Positions 1-5,614 of a DNA stretch of 5,829 nt are shown in pieces. Each line of letters begins with the position of its first letter. Within the stretch, counting starts at the first letter, position 1. The position numbers and the translations under genes are program-made. Under the pieces are notes generated by a model. It made no database searches. It had not been told where the DNA came from and was given only the letters and a program-made list of their open reading frames with translations. This stretch comes from CAVPEW01 sp050247895 (GTDB lineage Bacteria > Actinomycetota > Acidimicrobiia > Acidimicrobiales > VFJN01), in contig JBFWTJ010000239.1 in NCBI GenBank assembly GCA_050247895.1, positions 1 through 5,829 of the forward strand, read 5' to 3'.

Positions 1-343
1 CCGGCGAGAAGAAGGTCGGCGTGAGCTCCTGGAGGACCTTGCCGCCCTCCGACAGGGCGCCGAACACCCGCCGGGCCTGGTCCTCGTCGGGCGCGGAGTA
101 GGCGACCATCATCCCCTGGACGGGCCCGAAGTCGTCGTTCATGGGGTCGTCGGAGCCCATGAGGAGGTGCCCGTCGAAGGTCAGCGATGCGTGCAGGATC
201 ATGTCGGGGTCGCCGGGAGGCGCCTCGTCGCCCGGCGCGTCGCCGAGGGACATGAGCTGGAGCTCGCCGCCGAAGACCTCCTCGTAGAGGCGGAAGGCGT
301 CGCGGCAGTTGCCGCCGAAGAACAGGTACGGGTGGAAGGCCAT
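1..343 (-). CDS. PhnB-like VOC (glyoxalase/bleomycin-resistance fold) family protein, C-terminus cut by window
   Basis: The reverse strand reads open from an ATG at 343 to the window edge, giving 114 residues with no stop. It begins MAFHPYLFFGGNCRDAF, continues RLYEEVFGGEL (residues 18-28) and later has MILHASLTFDGHLLMGSDD (48-66) and LSEGGKVLQELTPTFF (97-112). This order (PYL-F-G-N at the start, FYxxxFGGEL, a His in an 'ILHASL' strand, GG-V---L--TFF) is typical of the PhnB-like branch of the VOC superfamily, usually about 140-150 residues, so perhaps 25-35 residues are missing. A GAGG sits 6 nt upstream of the ATG and supports this start. VOC proteins are cytosolic metal-dependent enzymes or binding proteins with very varied substrates, and members of this branch are mostly uncharacterised, so no reaction is assigned. 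The gene is transcribed divergently from the FrnE-like gene. Confidence 0.85.
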   Translation of the reverse strand, partial: MAFHPYLFFGGNCRDAFRLYEEVFGGELQLMSLGDAPGDEAPPGDPDMILHASLTFDGHLLMGSDDPMNDDFGPVQGMMVAYSAPDEDQARRVFGALSEGGKVLQELTPTFFSP

Positions 344-491
344 CGGGGTCCTCGCAGTCGTGGGTCCGGGATCGTCTCGCTTCCGACGCCCGCCAGGGTG
401 CCATCTCATCGCGCGGCCATCGACAAGTCGCCATCGAGGGGCCACCGTCCCCCGGGGAATGGACCCGGGTCGTGCCGGCGTTGTGCCGGGC
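344..491. promoter_or_regulatory. Divergent intergenic region with a 10-bp palindrome
   Basis: This 148-bp gap separates the starts of the VOC gene (leftward) and the FrnE-like gene (rightward), so it must carry both promoters. It contains the perfect 10-bp palindrome GACCCGGGTC at 462-471, about 20 nt before the rightward start, and a direct repeat GCCATCGA at 416-423 and 430-437 with a 14-bp period. No convincing -35/-10 pair is visible in either direction. The 6-mer in the position expected of a leaderless -10 before the GTG at 492 is CGTTGT (479-484), a poor match to TANNNT. Short GC-rich palindromes arise easily by chance in DNA of this composition. Confidence 0.35.
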
Positions 492-1190
492 GTGAAGATC
501 GACGTCTGGTCCGACCTGGTGTGCCCGTTCTGCTACATCGGCAAGCGCCGACTGGAAGGGGCGCTGGCCGAGTTCCCCCACCGCGACGAGGTCGAGGTGG
601 TCTGGCACAGCTTCCAGCTCGACCCTTCGGCACCGCCGGTCAGCGAGGAGCCCACCGCGCAGATGGTGGCCCGCAAGTACGGGATCCCCCTCGCGCAGGC
701 CGAGCAGAACCAGCGTCAGCTCGAGGCGCAGGCCGCCACGGTCGGCCTCGAGTACCACCTGGACCGAACCCGCACCGGCAACACCCTCGACGGGCACCGG
801 CTGATCCACCTGGCTGCCGAGCAGGGCCTGGCCGACGCCGCCCACGAGCGCTTCATGCGGGCCTACTTCACCGAGGGCGAGCCCATCGGCGACCGGGCCA
901 CGCTGGCCCGCCTCGCCGACGAGGTCGGGCTGCCCGCGGACCGGGTCCGCGCGGTGCTCGACGGCGACGAGTACGCCGAGGACGTCGAGCGGGACCAGGC
1001 CCGGGCCCACGCCTACGGAGCCCGTGGTGTGCCGTTCTTCGTCCTGGCCGACGCGGTCGGCGTGTCCGGCGCGCAGCCCCACGAGGTCTTCGTGCAGGCG
1101 CTCGACCAGGCGTGGGCCACCGCCCACCCGTTGGAGGTCGTCGGTGGCGACGACGGCGCCGTGTGCGAGGGCGACGCCTGCGCCCTGTGA
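492..1190 (+). CDS. FrnE-like DsbA-family thiol-disulfide oxidoreductase
   Basis: The 232-residue product begins VKIDVWSDLVCPFCYIGKRRLE, the usual N-terminus of FrnE/2-hydroxychromene-2-carboxylate-isomerase-like DsbA proteins. It has a CPFC active site (Cys11, Cys14) on a thioredoxin fold, a helical insert (about 45-170, including GNTLDGHRLIHLA at 97-109) and the cis-proline strand GARGVPFF with Pro181. The C-terminus carries CEGDAC (Cys225, Cys230), a CX4C pair of the kind described in Deinococcus FrnE as a second redox centre. There is no signal peptide, so it probably acts in the cytosol on protein or small-molecule thiols. GTG 492 is chosen because it gives the exact family N-terminus. 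The frame stays open upstream to 309, but that extension looks non-coding. No clear Shine-Dalgarno is present. An isomerase or dehalogenase-like role cannot be excluded, although the intact CXXC favours redox activity. Confidence 0.9.
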   Translation: MKIDVWSDLVCPFCYIGKRRLEGALAEFPHRDEVEVVWHSFQLDPSAPPVSEEPTAQMVARKYGIPLAQAEQNQRQLEAQAATVGLEYHLDRTRTGNTLDGHRLIHLAAEQGLADAAHERFMRAYFTEGEPIGDRATLARLADEVGLPADRVRAVLDGDEYAEDVERDQARAHAYGARGVPFFVLADAVGVSGAQPHEVFVQALDQAWATAHPLEVVGGDDGAVCEGDACAL

Positions 1191-1225
1191 CGGGAGCCGG
1201 CACGGCCTGACCGGCGAGGCGTCGG

Positions 1226-1238
1226 TACTGTGCCGGGC
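1226..1238 (+). promoter_or_regulatory. Leaderless-type -10 element before the CMD-family gene
   Basis: TACTGT at 1226-1231 fits the actinobacterial -10 consensus TANNNT and ends exactly 7 nt before the ATG at 1239. Transcription would therefore start at or next to the A of the start codon. No Shine-Dalgarno sequence is present in this interval, which agrees with a leaderless transcript. No good -35 is seen at 16-19 nt spacing; a CTGACC at 1207-1212 is too close. Confidence 0.55.
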
Positions 1239-1625
1239 ATGGGTGAGGAGGGGGACGGCACGGCGGGCGGGAACGGGTGGCCGTTCGACCCCGCGTGGGA
1301 GGCCACCTACCGGCGGGTGCTGGGCACGACGCCGAGCCAGGCCACGCCGTTCCTGGAGGTCGCGGCCGAGACGGTCCACCGGATCTGGGGCCGGCCCGGC
1401 CTGTCGATCCGGGACCGTCGCCTGATCGTCCTGTCGGTCCTCGCCGTCAGCGGCGCACCCCGCCAGCTCAGGGAGCACCTGGTCGAGGCGTTGCGCAGCG
1501 GCGACCTCACCGCGGTCGAGCTCGACGAGCTGAGCCTCCAGGTCGCCATGTACGGGGGCTGGCCCCAGGGCGTGAACGTCCAGGCCACCTTGGCCGAGGT
1601 CCGCGCCGAGCTCGACCTGGAGTAG
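1239..1625 (+). CDS. Carboxymuconolactone decarboxylase (CMD)-family protein
   Basis: The 128-residue product matches the CMD fold in order and length. After a short Gly/Glu-rich lead (about 1-14) come FDPAWEATYRRVLG, then IWGRPGLSIRDRRLIVLSVLAV (the conserved W-RPGL--R-R-L-----L segment), LREHLVEALRSG and LQVAMYGGWPQGVNV. This pattern resembles PcaC-type proteins (about 130 residues), the protocatechuate-pathway decarboxylases. The CXXC of AhpD-type peroxidase partners is absent, so alkylhydroperoxidase activity is unlikely. No other protocatechuate gene is nearby, so decarboxylase function is not established and it is annotated at family level. ATG 1239 is preferred over the in-frame GTG at 1230 because the -10 element TACTGT (1226-1231) overlaps that GTG. 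It lies 48 bp after the FrnE-like gene and appears to have its own promoter. The two could also be co-transcribed. Confidence 0.85.
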   Translation: MGEEGDGTAGGNGWPFDPAWEATYRRVLGTTPSQATPFLEVAAETVHRIWGRPGLSIRDRRLIVLSVLAVSGAPRQLREHLVEALRSGDLTAVELDELSLQVAMYGGWPQGVNVQATLAEVRAELDLE

Positions 1626-1635
1626 CCGCCCCCGC

Positions 1636-1656
1636 GCCGACCCGAGGTCAGTCGGC
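1636..1656. terminator. Possible small bidirectional hairpin between convergent genes
   Basis: GCCGAC (1636-1641) and GTCGGC (1651-1656) form a perfect 6-bp stem with a 9-nt loop. The structure sits between the CMD-family stop (1623-1625) and the tetR stop, overlapping the end of tetR. There is no T-tract on either side, and a stem this short is expected by chance in GC-rich DNA. The convergent position is the main support. Confidence 0.3.
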
Positions 1657-2418
1657 CGTGCGGGCAGCCCGGATCTCGGCGCGGACCGCGGCCGGCGTGA
1701 CCTCGGGCGAGGGTTCGGGGAAGCCGGCGGTGTGCATCATCGAGCGCATGGTGACGGCGAAGAGGTCGTCGGTCTCCACCCAGTCGTCGTGGATGTGGCC
1801 GTTGACCTCGAGGCTGACCATGCCGTGGAACTCGCCCCAGCAGCCGACCGCCACGCGCATCTGGTCCGGGGTGATGGGCAGGCCGAAGATGTCGTGGAAC
1901 TTCGAGCAGTCCAGCGGGAAGCCGGGCTCGGGCTGGGGGAGGACCCCCTGGGCCCAGGCCTCGGTCATGGTGAACAGGAACGTGGCCGAGACGCGCAGCG
2001 TGGCGTCGAGGGTGGGACCGTCCTCGGGCGCGACGTAGCCGGGGACGGGGCTGAAGTAGAGGAGCCGGAACCAGGCGTCGTGTTCGAGGGCCCACTGCCG
2101 GTAGGCGAACAGCATGGCGAGCATGCGGTCCTGCACCGGGTCGTCCTTCCGGCGGTCGGCGGCTGCGCCGACGGTGTCGGCCAGGTCGTGGAACCCGTCG
2201 GCGATAAGCGCCGTGAACAGGTCGTCGAGGCTGGCGAAGTAGCCGTAGAGGGCGGTCGGGCTGACCCCGATCTCCCGGGCGATGGCCCGCAGGCCGACCG
2301 CGCCCGGGCCGCCCTGGGCGAGCTGGGCCAGGGCGGTGTCCTTGATCTGGCGGGTGAGCTCCTGGCGGAGGCGCTCCCGCCGGGTCGGCGGGGTGGGCAC
2401 CGTCGCCGTCTCGGACAT
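1648..2418 (-). CDS. TetR-family transcriptional repressor with WHG-type C-terminal domain, probable regulator of mmpL
   Basis: The 256-residue protein has an N-terminal TetR helix-turn-helix at about 17-65: RQIKDTALAQLAQGG, then VGLRAIAREIGVSPTALYGYFASLDDLFTALI, with the typical 'GVSP-ALY-YF---DDL' recognition helix. The C-terminal ligand and dimerisation domain contains CWGEFHGMVSLEVNGH (193-208), which matches the W--(L/F)HG---LE--G pattern of the WHG-type TetR C-terminal domain. The ATG at 2418 is preceded by a strong Shine-Dalgarno (GAAGGAG, 2424-2430 read on the minus strand) with 5 nt spacing. The gene is transcribed divergently from an MmpL exporter across 177 bp rich in inverted repeats. 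That is the classic arrangement of a TetR repressor controlling both itself and an efflux gene, relieved by a small ligand. The ligand cannot be inferred. Confidence 0.92.
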   Translation of the reverse strand: MSETATVPTPPTRRERLRQELTRQIKDTALAQLAQGGPGAVGLRAIAREIGVSPTALYGYFASLDDLFTALIADGFHDLADTVGAAADRRKDDPVQDRMLAMLFAYRQWALEHDAWFRLLYFSPVPGYVAPEDGPTLDATLRVSATFLFTMTEAWAQGVLPQPEPGFPLDCSKFHDIFGLPITPDQMRVAVGCWGEFHGMVSLEVNGHIHDDWVETDDLFAVTMRSMMHTAGFPEPSPEVTPAAVRAEIRAARTAD

Positions 2419-2505
2419 CCTCGCTCCTTCCCGGCTGCCGACCCTCGGCGAGCCCCGGCATGGTGGCCGACCCGGCTCCCGAGGTCAACGACCGTCCTCT
2501 AACAG

Positions 2506-2534
2506 AACACTGTTGACTTTACACCCGCCGTCAA
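2506..2534 (-). promoter_or_regulatory. Possible tetR promoter, overlapping the mmpL promoter face-to-face
   Basis: On the minus strand TTGACG (2534-2529) is a good -35 and is the mirror arm of the mmpL -35 within the TGTTGAC/GTCAACA repeat. At 17-nt spacing the -10 position is AGTGTT (2511-2506), a weak match. If real, the two promoters overlap so that RNA polymerases would compete as well as be repressed together. Only the -35 is reasonably supported. Confidence 0.3.
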
Positions 2535-2540
2535 CATAAA
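2513..2540 (+). promoter_or_regulatory. Putative mmpL promoter
   Basis: TTGACT (2513-2518) is a near-consensus -35. CATAAA (2535-2540) lies 16 nt downstream and matches TATAAT at four of six positions. The predicted start near 2547 would give an untranslated leader of about 50 nt carrying the Shine-Dalgarno at 2584-2589. The promoter lies entirely inside the inverted-repeat cluster, consistent with repression by the divergent TetR protein. The -10 assignment is less certain than the -35. Confidence 0.5.
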
Positions 2541-2595
2541 CAGTGTAAAGTCCTCGATCGACGTTCGACGAGGTTCCCAGCGAGGGAGGACGCCC

Positions 2596-4851
2596 GTGTT
2601 CACACGTCTCGGTCGGTTCGTCGTGCGGCGCCGTCGCCGCGTCCTGTGGTCGACGCTCGCTGCGGTCGTCGTCGCCGCGGTGGTCGGCAGCGGCGTCTTC
2701 GGCGTCCTCAAGGACGGGGGCTTCGAGCACCCGGGCTCGGAGTCGACCCGGGCCGCCGACGAGCTGGCCGAGCGCTTCGGCACCGGCGACCCCAACCTCG
2801 TGGTCCTGGCCACCGCGGACGGCGGTGACGTCGACGCCCCCGAGGCTGCCGCCGACGGCCTCGCCCTCACCCAGGAGCTCGCCGCCATCGAAGGCGTCGG
2901 CGACGTCGTGTCCTACTGGTCGCTCGGCGGGCTGCCCGCGCTGGCCAGCGAGGGCGGCGACAAGGCGCTCGTGCTGGCCCGCATCGAGGGCGACGACGAC
3001 GCCGTGGGCGAGCGCTACCAGGAGATCTCGACCGCGCTCGGCGACCGGCACGGCACCCTCGCCCTGGCCCGCGCCGGCCAGGTGGCCACCTTCGACGAGG
3101 TCGGCCACACCGTGGAGGGTGACCTGGCCCGGGCCGAGTCCATCGCCGTGCCCATCACGCTGGTCCTGCTGGTCTTCGTCTTCGGCAGCGTCGTCGCCGC
3201 GTCGCTCCCCCTGATGGTCGGCGCCGTCTCGGTCGTGGGGACCTTCCTCGTCCTCTACGTCCTGGGCTCGATCACCGACGTCTCGATCTTCTCCATCAAC
3301 CTCACCACCGCCCTGGGCCTCGGCCTGGCCATCGACTACTCGCTCTTCGTCGTCTCGCGGTTCCGCGAGGAGCTCCGCAAGGGCCGCGACGTCGAGACCG
3401 CCGTGGTGCGCACCGTCGAGAGCGCGGGCCGGACCGTGGCCTTCAGCGCCCTGACGGTCGCCGTCTCCCTGTCCGCCCTGGTCATCTTCCCCCTCTACTT
3501 CCTGCGGTCCTTCGCCTACGCCGGGGTCGCGGTCGTCCTCGTCGCCATGGTCGCCTCGATCGTGGTGCTCCCCGCCGCGCTGGCCGCCCTCGGGCCCCGC
3601 GTCGACGCCTGGCGCATCGTGAAGCGCCCGCCGCCCGAGGAGGGCACCGGCTTCTGGCACCGGATGGCCAGCTGGGTGATGCGCCGCCCGATCGGCGTGG
3701 CCTCCGCCGTGGTGGTCCTGCTCGTCTTCCTCGGCCTGCCCTTCCTCGGCGCCACCTTCGGGCTGCCCGACGACCGGGTCCTGCCCCCCGGCTCCGACGT
3801 GCGCCGGACCGCCGAGGTCCTGCGCCAGGAGTTCACCTCCGACGAGGGCCAGGCCTTCGGCATCGTGGTCCCCGCCGTGGTCACCGACGGCGACCTCGAC
3901 GCCTACGCCGCCGCGGTCTCCTCGGTCGAGGGCGTGGGTCGGGTCGACAGCCGGACCGGGTCCTGGGTCGACGGCGCCCAGGTCGCCCCGGCCACGCCCC
4001 TGTCGGCCCGCTTCGCCGGCGGGGACGCCGGGACCTGGCTCAACGTCGTGCCCGACGTCGAGCCGACCTCGCCCCAGGGCGAGGCGCTGGTCCACGACCT
4101 GCGGGCCCTCGACACGCCCTTCGACACCCTCGTCGGGGGCCAGGCCGCCCAGCTCGTGGACACCAAGGCCGCCATCGTCGACCGGCTGCCGTGGGCCGGG
4201 CTCGTCATCGGCGTCGCCACCTTCGTGCTGCTGTTCCTGATGTTCGGCAGCCTGCTCGTGCCGGCCAAGGCGCTGGTGCTCAACCTCCTGTCCCTCACCG
4301 CCACCTTCGGGGCCATGGTCTGGGTCTTCCAGGACGGCCACGGGTCGGGCCTGCTCGACTTCACCGCCACCGGCACGCTCGACACCACGACGCCGATCCT
4401 CATGTTCTGCATCGCCTTCGGCCTGTCCATGGACTACGAGGTCTTCCTCCTGGCCCGCATCAAGGAGGAGCGCGACCGCGGCGCCGGCAACACGGCCGCG
4501 GTGGCCATGGGCCTGGAGCGCACCGGCCGGATCGTCACCGCGGCCGCGGCCCTGCTGGCCGTCACCTTCCTCGCCTTCGGGACCTCGGGGGTGAGCTTCA
4601 TCAAGCTGTTCGGGCTCGGCCTCGCCCTGGCCGTGGTCATTGACGCCAGCGTCGTGCGGGCCACGCTGGTGCCCGCCTTCATTCGCCGGGCCGGCGAGGC
4701 CAACAGTTGGGCGCCCCGGCCCCGGCGCCGGATCCACGAGCGGTTCGGCCTGCACGAGCACGTCGACCTCGACGACGAGGCCGAGCTCCCCGTCGCGCCG
4801 GCTCCCGTCGACGGGGAACGGGACGTGCGCCAGCCGGTCGGCGCGGGCTGA
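2596..4851 (+). CDS. MmpL/YdfJ-type RND-superfamily transporter
   Basis: The 751-residue membrane protein has the duplicated MMPL architecture. TM1 (about 15-36) follows an Arg-rich cytosolic start, then an extracytoplasmic porter domain (about 37-180) and TM2-6 (about 183-333). A cytosolic linker, TM7 (about 366-388), a second porter domain (about 389-530) and TM8-12 (about 532-696) come next, and it ends in a polar 55-residue tail. The proton-relay Asp-Tyr pairs are present in both halves: GLAIDYSLFVVSRFREE (Asp247-Tyr248, TM4) and GLSMDYEVFLLARIKEE (Asp613-Tyr614, TM10). It should therefore be an active proton-driven exporter of lipids or hydrophobic compounds at the cytoplasmic membrane. 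Length is normal for the YdfJ branch. The GTG start at 2596 has a GGGAGG (2584-2589) 6 nt upstream. The divergent TetR gene suggests inducible expression. No periplasmic MmpS-like partner is encoded here. The substrate is unknown. Confidence 0.95.
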   Translation: MFTRLGRFVVRRRRRVLWSTLAAVVVAAVVGSGVFGVLKDGGFEHPGSESTRAADELAERFGTGDPNLVVLATADGGDVDAPEAAADGLALTQELAAIEGVGDVVSYWSLGGLPALASEGGDKALVLARIEGDDDAVGERYQEISTALGDRHGTLALARAGQVATFDEVGHTVEGDLARAESIAVPITLVLLVFVFGSVVAASLPLMVGAVSVVGTFLVLYVLGSITDVSIFSINLTTALGLGLAIDYSLFVVSRFREELRKGRDVETAVVRTVESAGRTVAFSALTVAVSLSALVIFPLYFLRSFAYAGVAVVLVAMVASIVVLPAALAALGPRVDAWRIVKRPPPEEGTGFWHRMASWVMRRPIGVASAVVVLLVFLGLPFLGATFGLPDDRVLPPGSDVRRTAEVLRQEFTSDEGQAFGIVVPAVVTDGDLDAYAAAVSSVEGVGRVDSRTGSWVDGAQVAPATPLSARFAGGDAGTWLNVVPDVEPTSPQGEALVHDLRALDTPFDTLVGGQAAQLVDTKAAIVDRLPWAGLVIGVATFVLLFLMFGSLLVPAKALVLNLLSLTATFGAMVWVFQDGHGSGLLDFTATGTLDTTTPILMFCIAFGLSMDYEVFLLARIKEERDRGAGNTAAVAMGLERTGRIVTAAAALLAVTFLAFGTSGVSFIKLFGLGLALAVVIDASVVRATLVPAFIRRAGEANSWAPRPRRRIHERFGLHEHVDLDDEAELPVAPAPVDGERDVRQPVGAG

Positions 4852-4908
4852 CCGGCGGACCGGCTGACCGAACGGACCGGCAGGCCGAGCGTGGGCCCGC
4901 CGGTCCGT
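4833..4908 (+). terminator. Hairpins at the 3' end of mmpL, candidate terminator
   Basis: ACGGACCGGC (4872-4881) and GCCGGTCCGT (4899-4908) form a perfect 10-bp stem. The 17-nt loop can itself pair GGCC (4883-4886) with GGCC (4894-4897), extending the stem past one mismatch. A second possible hairpin, GCCGGTC (4833-4839) with GACCGGC (4850-4856), overlaps the mmpL stop codon, and GACCGGC recurs at 4858-4864 and 4875-4881, so alternative pairings exist. There is no U-tract, as is common in GC-rich actinobacteria, so termination activity is an inference from position and stem strength. Confidence 0.45.
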
Positions 4909-5007
4909 CGCGTCCGGGCCCAGGTCGGATCGACGGCCGGGCGGCGCCGAGCGTGGGCCCGCCGGTCCGTCGCGTCCGTGGGCACGCCGGATCGACGGCC
5001 GGCGTCG
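4884..5007. repeat. Imperfect 62-bp tandem duplication in non-coding DNA
   Basis: Two adjacent copies, 4884-4945 and 4946-5007, share the 33-nt block 4884-4916 = 4946-4978 without a mismatch and the 15-nt block 4926-4940 = 4988-5002 without a mismatch. A divergent 9-nt segment lies between the blocks and the last 5 nt are also divergent, giving 52 of 62 identical positions. A decayed third start (GCCGAG at 5010-5015) may be present. The array lies in the 265-bp gap between mmpL and the GNAT gene, partly overlapping the candidate terminator hairpin. No coding gene is supported here. It most likely arose by slippage or local duplication. Confidence 0.85.
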
Positions 5008-5104
5008 GTGCCGAGGTCGGTGTCGGCCCGGGTCGGGCGGCCGTGGCCCGCAGCCGTCGGGTCGGGTCCGTGGTCCGGGGCCGAGCAGGATCCCCGGCCG
5101 GGCG

Positions 5105-5116
5105 TAGCCTTCGACC
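5105..5116 (+). promoter_or_regulatory. Leaderless-type -10 element before the GNAT gene
   Basis: TAGCCT (5105-5110) fits TANNNT and ends 6 nt before the GTG at 5117, the spacing expected when transcription starts at the start codon. No Shine-Dalgarno is seen. The TAG of this element is also an in-frame stop for the downstream gene, so translation cannot start upstream of it. Confidence 0.6.
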
Positions 5117-5614
5117 GTGGTGACGGACGACGGCGAGCACCTGCCGGCGACGGTGGAGATCCGGGCCGTCGACCCGGCCAGCCCCGTCGCCGACCGCTGC
5201 CTGGCCGAGTACCACGCCGAGCTCGACGACCGCTTCGAGACCGGCTTCGACGCCGGCCGGACCCGGTGGTCGCCCGACGAGGCGCGCCCGCCCCGGGGGG
5301 TGTTCCTGGTGGCCAGCGTGTGGGACGAGCCCGTCGGGTGCGGCGCGCTGCGGCTCCACGACGGCGAGCCGGCCGAGATCAAGCGGATGTGGGTCGCCCC
5401 CAAGATGCGCGGCCTGGGCGTGGGCCGGCGGCTGCTGGCCGCCCTGGAGGCCGAGGCCGTGGCCCACGGCGTCACCGCCGTCCGCCTCGACACCAACCGG
5501 GCGCTGGTCGAGGCGATCTCGCTCTACCGGTCGGCCGGGTTCACCGAGACCGCCCCGTTCACCGACGACCCCTACGCGCAGCTCTGGTTCGAGAAGCGCC
5601 TCGTCACCGGCTGA
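5117..5614 (+). CDS. GNAT-family N-acetyltransferase
   Basis: The 165-residue product has the GNAT core. Strand beta4 and motif A read EIKRMWVAPKMRGLGVGRRLLAALE (about 87-111), with the acetyl-CoA pyrophosphate loop RGLGVG at 98-103. VRLDTNRALVEAISLYRSAGF (122-142) gives the C-terminal motif B with the Tyr in 'SLYRSAGF'. The N-terminal part (VEIRAVDP, then VADRCLAEYHAELDDRF) forms the substrate-side helices. It is a cytosolic acetyl-CoA-dependent acetyltransferase; the acceptor (amine, amino acid, antibiotic or protein) cannot be told from sequence. An in-frame TAG at 5105 limits the start to GTG 5117 or the adjacent GTG 5120. The first is chosen because of the -10 spacing. It stands alone on its strand and converges on a regulator gene 24 bp away. 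Confidence 0.93.
   Translation: MVTDDGEHLPATVEIRAVDPASPVADRCLAEYHAELDDRFETGFDAGRTRWSPDEARPPRGVFLVASVWDEPVGCGALRLHDGEPAEIKRMWVAPKMRGLGVGRRLLAALEAEAVAHGVTAVRLDTNRALVEAISLYRSAGFTETAPFTDDPYAQLWFEKRLVTG

Larger units (their letters stand above)
2501..2552. promoter_or_regulatory. Nested inverted-repeat operator for the TetR repressor (tetR-mmpL intergenic)
   Basis: Within an AT-richer island, several perfect inverted repeats overlap. GACTTTACAC (2515-2524) pairs with GTGTAAAGTC (2543-2552), 10-bp arms. ACACTGTT (2507-2514) pairs with AACAGTGT (2539-2546), 8-bp arms. TGTTGAC (2511-2517) pairs with GTCAACA (2530-2536), 7-bp arms with a 12-bp spacer. A local AACAG/CTGTT pair lies at 2501-2505 and 2510-2514. 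Such dyads between a tetR gene and a divergent exporter are the expected repressor binding sites, and the repeated arms suggest two or more dimers. They cover the putative -35 and -10 elements of both genes, so occupancy would silence both. That this particular TetR binds here is inferred from position. Confidence 0.72.

Noticed and set aside
167..1210. A 347-codon plus-strand frame over the VOC and FrnE-like genes
   Set aside because: It is antisense to the VOC gene and then out of frame with the FrnE-like gene. The product is Arg/Pro/Gly-rich without family features.
1..1625. Idea that the VOC, FrnE-like and CMD-family genes form one detoxification operon
   Set aside because: The VOC gene is on the opposite strand, the CMD-family gene seems to have its own promoter, and no shared substrate or regulator is evident. 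Adjacency alone does not support a pathway.
1239..1625. Calling the CMD-family gene ahpD or pcaC
   Set aside because: It lacks the CXXC needed for AhpD-type activity, and no protocatechuate-pathway neighbours support pcaC. Only the family is safe.
1307..2488. A 393-codon minus-strand frame overlapping tetR and the CMD-family gene
   Set aside because: It reads tetR in the wrong frame, giving Pro/Arg/Gly-rich sequence, and then continues antisense through the CMD-family gene. It crosses the operator region and has no recognisable domain.
4884..5007. Possible CRISPR-like array
   Set aside because: There are only two contiguous copies. The repeated blocks are 33 and 15 nt with short variable parts of 9 and 5 nt, not 30-nt spacers, and no cas gene is present.
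2485..5496. A 1003-codon open frame on the minus strand covering mmpL, the repeat region and most of the GNAT gene
   Set aside because: Its translation is low-complexity (Gly, Asp, Glu, His, Gln, Arg rich) with no domain. It runs through non-coding repeats and lies antisense to two genes with unmistakable family motifs. It is a by-product of GC-biased third positions, which remove stop codons from the opposite strand.
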